Assembly (NCBI GenBank): GCA_946555465.1
Contig: CAMNST010000005.1
Span: 62,001 to 126,000 of the forward strand
Reading direction: 5' to 3'
DNA from: an uncultured Clostridia bacterium
GTDB taxonomy: Bacteria; Bacillota; Clostridia; Oscillospirales; Acutalibacteraceae
Length of the DNA stretch: 64,000 nt
Of this stretch, positions 40,988 through 49,164 are shown in pieces. The notes below the pieces were generated by a model that saw nothing but the letters and a program-made list of their open reading frames with translations, had not been told where the DNA came from and did not search any database. The first letter of the stretch is position 1. Every line of letters begins with the position of its first letter. The position numbers and the translations under genes were made by a program.

Positions 40988-42364
40988 TTATACCATTTGC
41001 TCAGGGTGGAATACTTCGTCAAATTTTTCGGCGGTAAGAAAACCAAGAGTAACGCAGGATTCTTTAAGAGAAATATTGTTTTTAAAAGCATATTTTGCTG
41101 TTTTTGCTGCGTTTTCGTATCCGATATATGGGTTAAGGGCGGTGACAAGCATAAGTGAATTTTTAAGATTTGATTCCATTTTTTCTTTGTTTGCTTTTAT
41201 GCCGATAACACAGTTTTTGTTGAATGAGTCCATAACTTCGCTTAAAAGACGCACCGACTGGGTAAAGTTATAAATGATAACAGGCATAAATACGTTAAGT
41301 TCAAAGTTGCCCTGGCTGGCAGCCATGCTTATGGCAGTGTCGTTTCCCATAACCTGAACCGCAACCATTGTTACAGCCTCACACTGGGTTGGGTTAACTT
41401 TGCCCGGCATAATTGAAGAACCCGGTTCATTTTCGGGAATGGTGATTTCACCCAGTCCCAGTCTCGGCCCGCTTGCCAGCCATCTGATATCATTTGCAAT
41501 TTTCATAAGATCAGCCGCAAGTGCTTTTAACGCGCCATGGGCAAAAACAATTTCATCTTTTGATGTTAATGCGTGAAACTTGTTAGGTGCGGTGATAAAA
41601 TCTTTTCCTGTGATTTGGCTTACTGCTTTTGAAACTTCACTGTCAAATCCTTTCGGGGCATTGAGTCCGGTTCCGACCGCCGTTCCGCCAAGGGCAAGTT
41701 CTTTTAATTCCGGCAGTGCAATTTCAAGAAGTTTTCTGTCTTTCTGCAGTGAACTTCTCCAGCCGCTTATTTCCTGTGAAAAAGTTATCGGAGTTGCATC
41801 CTGAAGGTGCGTTCTTCCGCTTTTTACAATGCCGTGGTTTTCATTTTCGAGTTTTTCAAAAGTTTTTATGAGTCTGTCAAGGGCGGGAATAACTTTGTCT
41901 TCAATTCCTGTTACTGCGGCAATGCTCATCGCCGTGGGAAAAGTATCATTTGAACTCTGGCTCATATTTATATCATCATTAGGATGAAGAATACTTTTGC
42001 CTGCTATTTCATTTCCTCTGTTGGCAATAACCTCGTTTGCATTCATATTTGACTGTGTTCCCGAGCCTGTCTGCCATACAACGAGGGGAAAGTGTTCATT
42101 AAGTTTTCCGTTCATAACTTCGTCACAGGCCTGTGATATTGCAGCAAGTTTTTCATCTGTCATTTTTTGGGGTCTGAGTTTATTGTTTGCAATGGCGGCT
42201 GCCTTTTTTAAAATGCCGAACGCATATGTGATTTCTCTCGGCATGGTTTCAATTCCTACACCGATTTCAAAATTTTCATGGCTTCTTTGGGTCTGCGCCG
42301 CCCAGTATTTGTCTGACGGAACTTTTACCTCGCCCATAGAATCGTGTTCAATACGATAGTCCAT
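40988..42364 (-). CDS. fumC: Class II fumarate hydratase
   Basis: A 458-residue fumarase. MGEVKVPSDKYWAAQTQRS at the N-terminus, GSGTQSNMNANEV, SGRTHLQDATP, GTAVGTGLNAP and the family signature GSSIMPGKVNP (around residues 318-328) are all present, at normal length. It interconverts fumarate and malate in the TCA cycle. Monocistronic, with AGGAG before the ATG. Aspartase and argininosuccinate lyase share the fold, but the motifs fit fumarase best. Confidence 0.93.
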   Translation of the reverse strand: MDYRIEHDSMGEVKVPSDKYWAAQTQRSHENFEIGVGIETMPREITYAFGILKKAAAIANNKLRPQKMTDEKLAAISQACDEVMNGKLNEHFPLVVWQTGSGTQSNMNANEVIANRGNEIAGKSILHPNDDINMSQSSNDTFPTAMSIAAVTGIEDKVIPALDRLIKTFEKLENENHGIVKSGRTHLQDATPITFSQEISGWRSSLQKDRKLLEIALPELKELALGGTAVGTGLNAPKGFDSEVSKAVSQITGKDFITAPNKFHALTSKDEIVFAHGALKALAADLMKIANDIRWLASGPRLGLGEITIPENEPGSSIMPGKVNPTQCEAVTMVAVQVMGNDTAISMAASQGNFELNVFMPVIIYNFTQSVRLLSEVMDSFNKNCVIGIKANKEKMESNLKNSLMLVTALNPYIGYENAAKTAKYAFKNNISLKESCVTLGFLTAEKFDEVFHPEQMV

Positions 42365-42538
42365 ATATATTCTCCTGATAAAATATTTGTTTTAACAGAT
42401 ACTATAATACTATTATTTATTTCCGATTTCAAGTATCAATGAACTGTAATGCTTATTGACTTTTACGCTATGCCAATATATACTGAAAATAATTACATTT
42501 TGCCTGATTTTTAATTTGGCAGAAAATGGAGGTTTGTT

Positions 42539-42892
42539 ATGCTTTTTATTCATTATCCGAAATGTTCAACTTGTCAGAAAGCAAAAAAGTGGCTTGATGA
42601 TAATAATATTGAATATACAGAAAGAAATATTAAAGAGAAAAATCCAACCGCTGAGGAGTTGAAAGCGTGGTTTGATAAAAGCGGTTTGCCGCTGAAAAGA
42701 TTTTTCAATACAAGCGGGCTTATTTACAAATCCATGAATCTTAAAGATAAACTGCCCGATATGAGTGAGGAAGAACAGTTGATCCTTCTTTCAACAGACG
42801 GTATGCTTGTTAAGCGTCCTGTACTTGTTGGTGATAATGTTGTTTTAACCGGGTTCAGAGAAAAAGAGTGGGCAGAAAAATTAATTGACTAA
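42539..42892 (+). CDS. ArsC/Spx-family thioredoxin-fold protein
   Basis: A 117-residue protein with the CSTCQKAKKWLDDNNI active-site region (Cys at residues 10 and 13), a GLIYKSMNLKDKLP segment and a RPVLV loop typical of the ArsC/Spx/YffB superfamily. Probably a glutaredoxin-like reductase or Spx-like protein; arsenate reduction is not proven by sequence, since the catalytic Cys context is shared. A GGAGGT site precedes ATG 42539. Confidence 0.8.
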   Translation: MLFIHYPKCSTCQKAKKWLDDNNIEYTERNIKEKNPTAEELKAWFDKSGLPLKRFFNTSGLIYKSMNLKDKLPDMSEEEQLILLSTDGMLVKRPVLVGDNVVLTGFREKEWAEKLID

Positions 42893-42900
42893 ATAATAAA

Positions 42901-42935
42901 AGCAGGTACTGATAAAAGTCAGTGCCTGCTTTTTG
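42901..42935 (+). terminator. Terminator after the ArsC/Spx-like gene
   Basis: Stem AGCAGGTACTG/CAGTGCCTGCT with a T tract. Confidence 0.85.
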
Positions 42936-42947
42936 AAGTTATCGGTA

Positions 42948-43062
42948 TTATTTATCAAAACTCGGGTTAAATGCATAGTAATTTTTGCTGTCAAGTCTGT
43001 CTGTAACAAGCCGCAACCCTTCAACTCGCCACCAATCTTGTAGAAAATAATGACCGATAGCT
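42948..43062 (-). pseudogene. C-terminal gene remnant, unknown
   Basis: On the minus strand a 37-codon frame reads like the end of a protein (HYFLQDWWRVEGLRL ... NYYAFNPSFDK, stop at 42948-42950), but it is preceded by an in-frame stop and has no start. Looks like the tail of a lost gene beside the barnase-barstar locus. Confidence 0.3.
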
Positions 43063-43128
43063 CAAATCATAACAATTCTTAAAAGGATAAAGTATAATTT
43101 TTATAATTATATACTTTATAGCATCTAT

Positions 43129-43416
43129 CTAATCTATATCAGCTAATAGTTCAATTTCGCCATACTCCTTTTCAGCATCTTTGAACACGCTGACAATTTG
43201 ATTAACATACGGCTTCATTTTCTGTGCTGCTTTGGTTTCAGGTTTAAATATAATTTCTATTTTAACCGGTGTTTCAATAATACCTGTTAAACTATCCCAT
43301 AGAGCATCTAAATTTTTTCCGTACCAATCAGGTAAATCTAATTTTTCTTTTATTTCGTTATGTATAGAATCAAGATACAAACAATCTGAAAAATTAATAA
43401 TGATTCTATTTTTCAT
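43129..43416 (-). CDS. Barstar-family ribonuclease inhibitor
   Basis: A 95-residue protein with the barstar pattern: an N-terminal strand, then HNEIKEKLDLPDWYGKNLDALWDSLTG, matching the inhibitory helix that plugs the barnase active site (Asp35/Asp39 region), and a C-terminal strand. Full length. It lies 11 bases after a barnase-like gene on the same strand, so they form a ribonuclease-immunity pair. A GGGGG-containing site precedes the ATG. Confidence 0.85.
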   Translation of the reverse strand: MKNRIIINFSDCLYLDSIHNEIKEKLDLPDWYGKNLDALWDSLTGIIETPVKIEIIFKPETKAAQKMKPYVNQIVSVFKDAEKEYGEIELLADID

Positions 43417-43427
43417 ACAAATACCCC

Positions 43428-44006
43428 CTAAACGATTTCATAAAAAGTCTTATAGTGATCATATGTAACAAAAATCAAGCCATCGTTTGAATATACGATT
43501 CGCATTGAATTTCTGAAACCACCGGAATAATTAATATCTGCTTCATACCATACACGACCATATTTGTTTGGCAAATGACCGTCATAATTTCGGTAGGTAC
43601 CTTTTGTTAATTGCTTTCCCGGTGCTACTTTATCTAAGTTGCCGAGAAAAGCTTTCCAGCCAAGTTTTTTAGCATCACTAAGTGTAATATAATAATCAGG
43701 AAGCTGACATGAATATTTCAAATAATAGTCAGCACCATTATCTCCGTCAATCGTTGCCGTACCTGCTGTTACTGCAATTTTAGTTATTATTTCACAATGA
43801 CAATTTGGGTGTACAGGAATGCCTGTATCTTCATCAATAGGCAGAATAACCCCATTTCTGGAAAAACAATAGGGGCATGTAAAAGGTCCTATATGTGTTA
43901 CCCATCATTTCCAATTTTTGCTTTCCTGAGTTACAGGCTCAAATGTATCAAACAAACCTTTTATGATGTATGGTACTATATAGCCTGTTACTTTTTTAAT
44001 ATACAT
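43428..44006 (-). pseudogene. Barnase-type ribonuclease with N-terminal CxxC/HPNCHC domain, one in-frame TGA
   Basis: From ATG 44006 (AAAAGGAGATG site) the frame runs 33 codons, meets TGA at 43905-43907, and is then open to 43428. The second part has CPYC...GIPVHPNCHCE (minor-head-protein-like zinc site) and a complete barnase domain: LPDYYITLSDAKKLGW, NLDKVAPGKQ, YEADINY (catalytic Glu), FRNSMRIVYS (Arg), YDHYKTF (His). All three barnase catalytic residues are kept. A TTG at 43721 could start the RNase domain alone. Probably a mutated toxin gene; read-through cannot be excluded. Confidence 0.75.
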
Positions 44007-44206
44007 TATTTCATCTCCTTTTGCAAATTATTATCCATTATGGATAAGCTCACAGATTAGAGATGAAAACTGCTTTTGTCAAGCATTTTGGGCAAAATTT
44101 AATAAAGTATAGTGTTTAAGCGCTATATTTAAAGGTGAGATGAGATTAAAAAGACGTATAAAAATATAAAAGCAAAATGCGAAATCAACACACCTTGCTT
44201 TTACAC
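44007..44206. other. Intergenic, nothing seen
   Basis: About 200 AT-rich bases between the barnase gene and the AraC-APH gene; no frame, hairpin or promoter stands out beyond a short AT-rich inverted repeat near 44115-44130. Confidence 0.5.
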
Positions 44207-45475
44207 TCATAACTTTAATATATTCATAATCCATTTAAGCATATCAATATTTATTTTTGTCAGATTATCAAATTTATCAAACTGACTGAAATATGCGATA
44301 CAGATAATCTGAATGGAATAAATCACATAAGGCAAAGCCTGTTTTTCATATTCCGACAATGGAGTAATGCTCTCATAACCTTTTACAAGATTGTCAAATA
44401 TTTCAAGCCACTTGTTCTTATCAATATCAGAATTATTGAAACATTCTGACAAAATGGCTGTTGCACAGTAGCAGATGTCAAATATTCTGATATTAACCTC
44501 TGTTAAATCGAAGTCGATAAAGCCTTTAAATTCACCATCATTAAAAATCATGTTTGATGGATTTATGTCACGGTGGATAATTTGCATCGGCAGTTTATCA
44601 TAAACGATACTGAAATTTTTGAGAAAATCATCATTCAAATTGACTGAATTCTGTACTCTCGGCAATGCAAATTTAACATTGCCCAGAATGTCATCTTGTT
44701 TGTAATTGCTTTCATCAAATGTTTTAAGCGAATTGTGTAGCTTGGCTATGTTACTGCCTATCTGATATGCAATATCGGTATTCTTGAAAATATCCTCACA
44801 TTTCAACTGACTGCCTTTAATTCGTTTCGTTACGACAAAATAAAGCTCGCCGTTTTGTAAACAATCTGAACCTTCAGCTGTTTTAACAATTTCGGCAACA
44901 GGCAGACCTGATTGTGCAAGGCTGTTCGTAATGCTGATACTATTCTTTATACTGCCGTAATTCGCAGAAAATTTGATTACATAATCGTCACCGATGTAGT
45001 AAGCATTTTCGCTTTGCCTGCCTGTGTTTTCGTTGTAAATATTCGCAACAATCTTATCCTGCAAATTCCAATGACTAAGTAATTTTTGTATTTTGTTTTT
45101 TGAAATCATAATATGTTCCTCCTGCAAAATGTTAATCCTATAAGGCTTTTCACTTTTATAAGATTTGATGAATTCGGAGGGCGAACAATTGAACTCATGC
45201 TTAAATGCCTTGTAAAATCCGGCATAAGTTTCAAAGCCGTAAGAAAGCGCAATATCAACTTTGGTCATTCCGTTTGACATATCATAAACAGCATAAATTA
45301 GCTTTCTGCGTGTAATGTATTCACTCGGAGATAAACCTACATAATGTGAAAACAGTCTGCAAAAATGCACATAGGAATATCCTGCCATATCGTACAGCTC
45401 AGCCGTATTGATTTCAGTCTTTAGATTATTCTCTATATAATCAAGAATACTCTGAATCGTTTTGCGATTATCCAT
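44207..45475 (-). CDS. AraC-type HTH fused to an aminoglycoside-phosphotransferase-like kinase
   Basis: A 422-residue fusion. Residues 1-~115 are a complete AraC/XylS double helix-turn-helix (YSYVHFCRLFSHYVGLSPSEYI ... ALSYGFETYAGFYKAFKHEFNCSPSEF in separate stretches). Residues ~140-400 are an APH/ChoK-type kinase with HRDINPSNMIF (Asp ~303, Asn ~308) and IDFDLTE (Asp ~321) and a weak nucleotide loop region. ATG 45475 has GGATGAG upstream. It could sense and phosphorylate a small molecule while controlling transcription; substrate unknown. Confidence 0.8.
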   Translation of the reverse strand: MDNRKTIQSILDYIENNLKTEINTAELYDMAGYSYVHFCRLFSHYVGLSPSEYITRRKLIYAVYDMSNGMTKVDIALSYGFETYAGFYKAFKHEFNCSPSEFIKSYKSEKPYRINILQEEHIMISKNKIQKLLSHWNLQDKIVANIYNENTGRQSENAYYIGDDYVIKFSANYGSIKNSISITNSLAQSGLPVAEIVKTAEGSDCLQNGELYFVVTKRIKGSQLKCEDIFKNTDIAYQIGSNIAKLHNSLKTFDESNYKQDDILGNVKFALPRVQNSVNLNDDFLKNFSIVYDKLPMQIIHRDINPSNMIFNDGEFKGFIDFDLTEVNIRIFDICYCATAILSECFNNSDIDKNKWLEIFDNLVKGYESITPLSEYEKQALPYVIYSIQIICIAYFSQFDKFDNLTKINIDMLKWIMNILKL

Positions 45476-45561
45476 TGTCTCATCCTTTCTTAACACCTGC
45501 AAGTGTGACTACATTATACCATATAATACTTCAAAAAACATTTCCTGTTCTATCATTTTTA

Positions 45562-45590
45562 TTGACAACAACACACGAATAAAATATCAT
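45562..45590 (+). promoter_or_regulatory. Promoter of the LMW phosphatase gene (leaderless)
   Basis: TTGACA (45562-45567), 17-base spacer, TATCAT (45585-45590). The start is expected about seven bases later, at the ATG (45597). Confidence 0.6.
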
Positions 45591-45596
45591 ATAATT

Positions 45597-46058
45597 ATGA
45601 TTAAAATTATGTTTGTGTGCCATGGGAACATTTGCCGTTCGCCGATGGCTGAATTTGTGTTAAAGGATATGGTTAGGCGCAGAGGCTTGGAAAAGGATTT
45701 TGTAATTGCCTCCTCTGCTACAAGTACGGAAGAAATATGGAACGGTGTGGGAAATCCTGTTTATCCGCCTGCAAAGGCTGTTCTTGAAAGTCACGGCATT
45801 GACCCAAGCGGTAAAAAAGCCGTTCAGCTTAAAACAAGTGACTACGATAAATATGATTTGTTCATCGGTATGGACAGTGCCAACATTCGCAATATGACTC
45901 GTATTCTCGGTGGAGATAAGGACAATAAAATCCATAAGCTGATGGAATACACAGGCAGTAACGCTGATGTTTCCGACCCGTGGTACACCCGTGATTTTGA
46001 CAGGTGCTATAAGGATATCTATGCAGGCTGCGAAGCATTGCTAAACAGCTTACTATAA
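45597..46058 (+). CDS. Low-molecular-weight protein tyrosine phosphatase
   Basis: A 153-residue LMW-PTP with the P-loop VCHGNICRSPMAE (nucleophile Cys8, Arg14; a CX5R motif) near the N-terminus and the general-acid Asp in DVSDPWYTRDF near residue 126. Length is typical. It dephosphorylates Tyr-phosphoproteins or related substrates such as arginine-phosphate. No ribosome binding site is visible before ATG 45597 and the promoter places the mRNA start at the ATG, so translation is probably leaderless. Confidence 0.88.
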   Translation: MIKIMFVCHGNICRSPMAEFVLKDMVRRRGLEKDFVIASSATSTEEIWNGVGNPVYPPAKAVLESHGIDPSGKKAVQLKTSDYDKYDLFIGMDSANIRNMTRILGGDKDNKIHKLMEYTGSNADVSDPWYTRDFDRCYKDIYAGCEALLNSLL

Positions 46059-46090
46059 TTATTGATTGAAACTACGAAAGGATGAAATAT

Positions 46091-46849
46091 ATGAAAATTA
46101 AACCGTTCAAGATTACAAGTGCAGGAAATACATTAAGAGGAATAATGCTTAACTGTGATGCAAAAACCCCTAAAAAGACGGTCATTTTATGCCATGGCTT
46201 TGCAAGCAATATGCTGATTACCTCGCCTTATGCAAAGGCATTTACAGACGCAGGATATGCCGTAATTATGTTTGATTTTTGTATGTCCGGCAGTGGAATT
46301 TCCGGTGGCAAAAGTGTAAATATGAGCGTTCTGACTCAAAAGAAAAATCTACTTGATGTGCTTGAATATGCCAAAGCTCTTGATTTTGTTGATAACAATC
46401 ATATAACCCTTTGCGGTTGCAGTCAGGGTGGACTTGTTTGCTCGTTAGCAGCAGCCGAAAAAGAGGATGAAATTGAGAGACTGATTATGTATTATCCCGC
46501 TTTGTGTATTCCCGATGATTCAAGACGCGGATGTGTAATCGGAACAAAGATCGATCCAAACAATGTGCCTGACAGCTTTCACGGTGTTTTTGTCAAGCTC
46601 GGCAAAAAGTATGTTGAGGATGCAAGAGCACTTGACCCTTATGAGCAGATTTGCACCTTCAAAAAGCCTGTTTTGATTATTCACGGAATTGAGGACACGC
46701 TCGTTAAGATTGAATATTCAAGAAAAGCGAATGAGAGATATGAGAATTGCGAATTGATTGAGGTTCATGGAGACCACGGCTTTATCCTAAAGGGCTTCAA
46801 AGCCGGCAAGAAAGCAACTGCAAAATATTTGAAGGATTTGGATTTATAA
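46091..46849 (+). CDS. Alpha/beta hydrolase
   Basis: A 252-residue single-domain hydrolase. Oxyanion region ILCHGFASN, nucleophile elbow LCGCSQGG (Ser ~112), acid IHGIEDTLV (Asp ~212) and His in HGDHGF (~236) give a full catalytic triad. No signal peptide. Substrate is likely an ester of small or lipid type, as in BD-FAE/2-hydroxymuconate-like cytosolic esterases. ATG 46091 gives better spacing to AAAGGATG than 46082. Confidence 0.85.
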   Translation: MKIKPFKITSAGNTLRGIMLNCDAKTPKKTVILCHGFASNMLITSPYAKAFTDAGYAVIMFDFCMSGSGISGGKSVNMSVLTQKKNLLDVLEYAKALDFVDNNHITLCGCSQGGLVCSLAAAEKEDEIERLIMYYPALCIPDDSRRGCVIGTKIDPNNVPDSFHGVFVKLGKKYVEDARALDPYEQICTFKKPVLIIHGIEDTLVKIEYSRKANERYENCELIEVHGDHGFILKGFKAGKKATAKYLKDLDL

Positions 46850-46870
46850 TCCGCAATTTGTAAATTGTCT

Positions 46871-47302
46871 ATGAAAATACTAATTGATGCAGACGGTTGC
46901 CCTGTTGTAAAGCAGACAATCGACATAGCAAAAGAGAAACAAATTGAGGTTATGGTGTTTTGTGACACAAGCCATGTCATAAACAGTGATTACGCAAAAA
47001 CCGTAACCGTGTCAAAGGGTGCTGACAGTGTTGATTTTGCACTTGTCAATCAGGTTAGCCGAGGGGATATTGTTGTCACGCAGGACTACGGACTCTCTGC
47101 AATGGTGCTTTCAAAGGGCGGTAAGCCTATCACTCAAAATGGGCTTATCATAAATGACAGTAACCTTACTGTGCTACTCACCACACGCCACGAATCAAAG
47201 AAAGCAAGAATGGCAGGTGCCCACCTAAAAGGCCCAAAGAAAAGAACCAATGAAAACGACAAAGCCTTCATTGATTCACTGAATAAATTATTAAAGGGAT
47301 AG
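46871..47302 (+). CDS. YaiI/YqxD-family (DUF188) protein
   Basis: A 143-residue protein matching DUF188: MKILIDADGCPVVKQ at the start, GADSVDFALVNQVSRGDIVVTQDYGLSAMVLSKG in the centre, and the C-terminal RMAGAHLKGPKKRTNENDKAF (in two stretches). The PIN-like arrangement of Asp residues suggests a metal-dependent nuclease-like fold; biochemical role unknown. It follows the hydrolase by 21 bases. Confidence 0.88.
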   Translation: MKILIDADGCPVVKQTIDIAKEKQIEVMVFCDTSHVINSDYAKTVTVSKGADSVDFALVNQVSRGDIVVTQDYGLSAMVLSKGGKPITQNGLIINDSNLTVLLTTRHESKKARMAGAHLKGPKKRTNENDKAFIDSLNKLLKG

Positions 47303-47355
47303 TAATTAAGCAGAATAATATTGAAAGACAAAATTTTGAAATGAAAACAAAGAAT

Positions 47356-47392
47356 AAGCCTGCGTTTAATGAATCGCAGGCTTTAATTTTTT
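47356..47392 (+). terminator. Terminator after the DUF188 gene
   Basis: Stem AAGCCTGCG/CGCAGGCTT with a 10-base loop, then TAATTTTTT. Confidence 0.85.
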
Positions 47393-47455
47393 GATTCCCT
47401 GTTCAAGATTTCCAAAAGATTCAGTAATGGGAACAGTACTAATTACAATAAATCA

Positions 47456-47484
47456 TTGATATTATTCCTATTTTGCGTTATAAT
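47456..47484 (+). promoter_or_regulatory. Promoter of the Fic gene with repeated TATTCCTAT
   Basis: TTGATA (47456-47461), 17-base spacer, TATAAT (47479-47484). The 9-mer TATTCCTAT occurs about 21 bases apart, in the spacer and just after the -10, i.e. two helical turns. The N-terminal HTH of the Fic protein may bind here. Confidence 0.55.
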
Positions 47485-47516
47485 ATTCCTATAATTGCTC
47501 AAAAAGGAATGATATT

Positions 47517-48425
47517 ATGGATTATATTAAGGTGTCGCAAGCTGCAGAAAAGTGGGGCTTGTCCGCAAGGCGTGTTCGTGTTCTTTGTAAAGAAAATAAA
47601 ATAGAAGGTGTTATCTGTAAAGGAAATCTTTATATGATACCGGAAAATGCCCAAAAGCCTGCAGACGGAAGAAGAAAATCTTCAAGGCAAACAATTTCAC
47701 TTGAAAAAATTGAGCAGTTAAAGTCAGAGCTTGATTCATGCAGACCTCTTACTCAGGGTGAACTTGAACGATTAAATGAAGAATTTTTGATTGAGTTTAC
47801 CTATAATTCCAATGCTATTGAAGGCAATACTTTGACGCTTCAGGAAACTGCAATGGTGCTTGAAGGGATAACAATAGACCAAAAACCGCTTAAAGACCAT
47901 TTGGAAGCGGTTGGACATAAAGATGCATTTTTATATGTTCAGGATATTGTAAGTAGTAAAAAACCACTTACGGAATTTGTAATAAAGAATATACACGCTT
48001 TAGTTTTAATGAACAGACCAGAGGACAAGGGCGTATACAGACAGATTCCTGTTAGGATTATGGGCGCTTACACAGAACCTGTACAGCCTTATATGATTGA
48101 ACCTAAAATTTCCGAACTTTTAGTCCAAAATGAAAAAAGAAAAGGCACAATGAACATTTTCGAAAGGATTGCAAGGTTTCATCTTGAATTTGAGAGCATA
48201 CATCCCTTTATTGACGGAAACGGCAGGACAGGGAGATTGCTTATGAATTTTGAACTGATGCAATATGGTTATCCGCCGATTAATGTTAAGTTTACAGACA
48301 GAAAGCGTTATTACGATGCGTTTGACAGTTACTCACGAAATCAAGATGCAAAGCCTATGGTAAACCTCATCGTCGAATATGTTACAGAAAGACTGGAACA
48401 GTATTTGAGGATTATAGATATGTAA
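47517..48425 (+). CDS. Fic-family protein with N-terminal DNA-binding domain
   Basis: A 302-residue protein. Residues 1-45 are a MerR/HTH-like domain (VSQAAEKWGLSARRVRVLCKE). Residues ~95-106 hold the class II inhibitory helix (SNAIEGN; Glu blocks the ATP site). The Fic active site is HPFIDGNGRTGR (around residues 229-240, full HxFx(D/E)GNGRxxR). Typically AMPylates a target protein such as GyrB/ParE, self-restrained by the inhibitory Glu. AAAAGGAATG precedes the ATG. Its own toxin-antitoxin control is intramolecular. Confidence 0.88.
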   Translation: MDYIKVSQAAEKWGLSARRVRVLCKENKIEGVICKGNLYMIPENAQKPADGRRKSSRQTISLEKIEQLKSELDSCRPLTQGELERLNEEFLIEFTYNSNAIEGNTLTLQETAMVLEGITIDQKPLKDHLEAVGHKDAFLYVQDIVSSKKPLTEFVIKNIHALVLMNRPEDKGVYRQIPVRIMGAYTEPVQPYMIEPKISELLVQNEKRKGTMNIFERIARFHLEFESIHPFIDGNGRTGRLLMNFELMQYGYPPINVKFTDRKRYYDAFDSYSRNQDAKPMVNLIVEYVTERLEQYLRIIDM

Positions 48426-48494
48426 TGGTATTATCCCAATATTGCAATAAAGTTAAGAGATTTGATTACTGAATATTATTAAGGAGCACTCATT

Positions 48495-48878
48495 ATGGAA
48501 AAAGTCGCTGAACATTTAAGAAATACAATAACAGATAAAATGACATTGAAAGATATTGTTGATATATTTGAAAATGTTTGTCAGCCGATGAATGAAGACG
48601 ATATGATTTTATTTGAAACAGGAACCTATACTTTTACAGGTGAAGAATTATTTTATTTTTCTTTAGTTAAGCAAGTTCCTGCTGAAGATGATGAATACTG
48701 TCAGCTTCATATTGATGTTTTATACAAACCTAAGCCTGAAAACAAAAAATTTCATTCGGCAGTATGGGATGACGGTTTAGAAGAAGATATTTTTGATTAT
48801 ATCAGAAATTCAGAAGCTTTTAATTACGCCAAAAAGGATAATTATATTAAAACGGATATATATGTTGATGAAACATAA
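48495..48878 (+). CDS. Small protein of unknown function
   Basis: A 127-residue acidic alpha/beta protein (MEKVAEHLRNTITDKMTLKD start) behind AAGGAG. It is similar in style to short immunity- or housekeeping-type hypothetical proteins of Clostridia; no motif is recognised. It may be cotranscribed with the short frame that follows. Confidence 0.6.
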   Translation: MEKVAEHLRNTITDKMTLKDIVDIFENVCQPMNEDDMILFETGTYTFTGEELFYFSLVKQVPAEDDEYCQLHIDVLYKPKPENKKFHSAVWDDGLEEDIFDYIRNSEAFNYAKKDNYIKTDIYVDET

Positions 48879-49059
48879 TCTCTTTAGCACGGATTTTGCT
48901 GAATATCTTGAAATTCCACAAAAATTATATAGAAATCAACTGGAATTATTATTTACTAATAAAGATATTGATGATTCATTTAGTATAGTGAAAGAATATT
49001 ATGATTCTGAAATTATAAACAGGGCTAAAACTATTTTACTCTATCAAAAGCATAAATAA
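48862..49059 (+). CDS. Short hypothetical protein overlapping the previous gene
   Basis: A 65-residue frame (MLMKHNLFSTDFAEYLEIPQ start) overlapping the previous 3' end by 17 bases. No good ribosome binding site, but the composition (amphipathic helix, YYDSEIINRAKTILLYQKHK) looks protein-like. Possibly translationally coupled, or the tail of an extended gene after a frameshift. Confidence 0.35.
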   Translation: MLMKHNLFSTDFAEYLEIPQKLYRNQLELLFTNKDIDDSFSIVKEYYDSEIINRAKTILLYQKHK

Positions 49060-49100
49060 CTGTATATGTTTAAACAAAATTAAATATAATTTCTTATAAC

Positions 49101-49137
49101 AAACAAAGCGTTGGAAAAAACCAACGCTTTGTTTGTT
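49101..49137. terminator. Bidirectional terminator
   Basis: Stem AAACAAAGCGTTGG/CCAACGCTTTGTTT, six-base loop, T-rich on the plus side and ending the minus-strand defence operon on the other. Confidence 0.85.
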
Positions 49138-49164
49138 TTGAAATCTTTTTTTATTTTAATTCTG

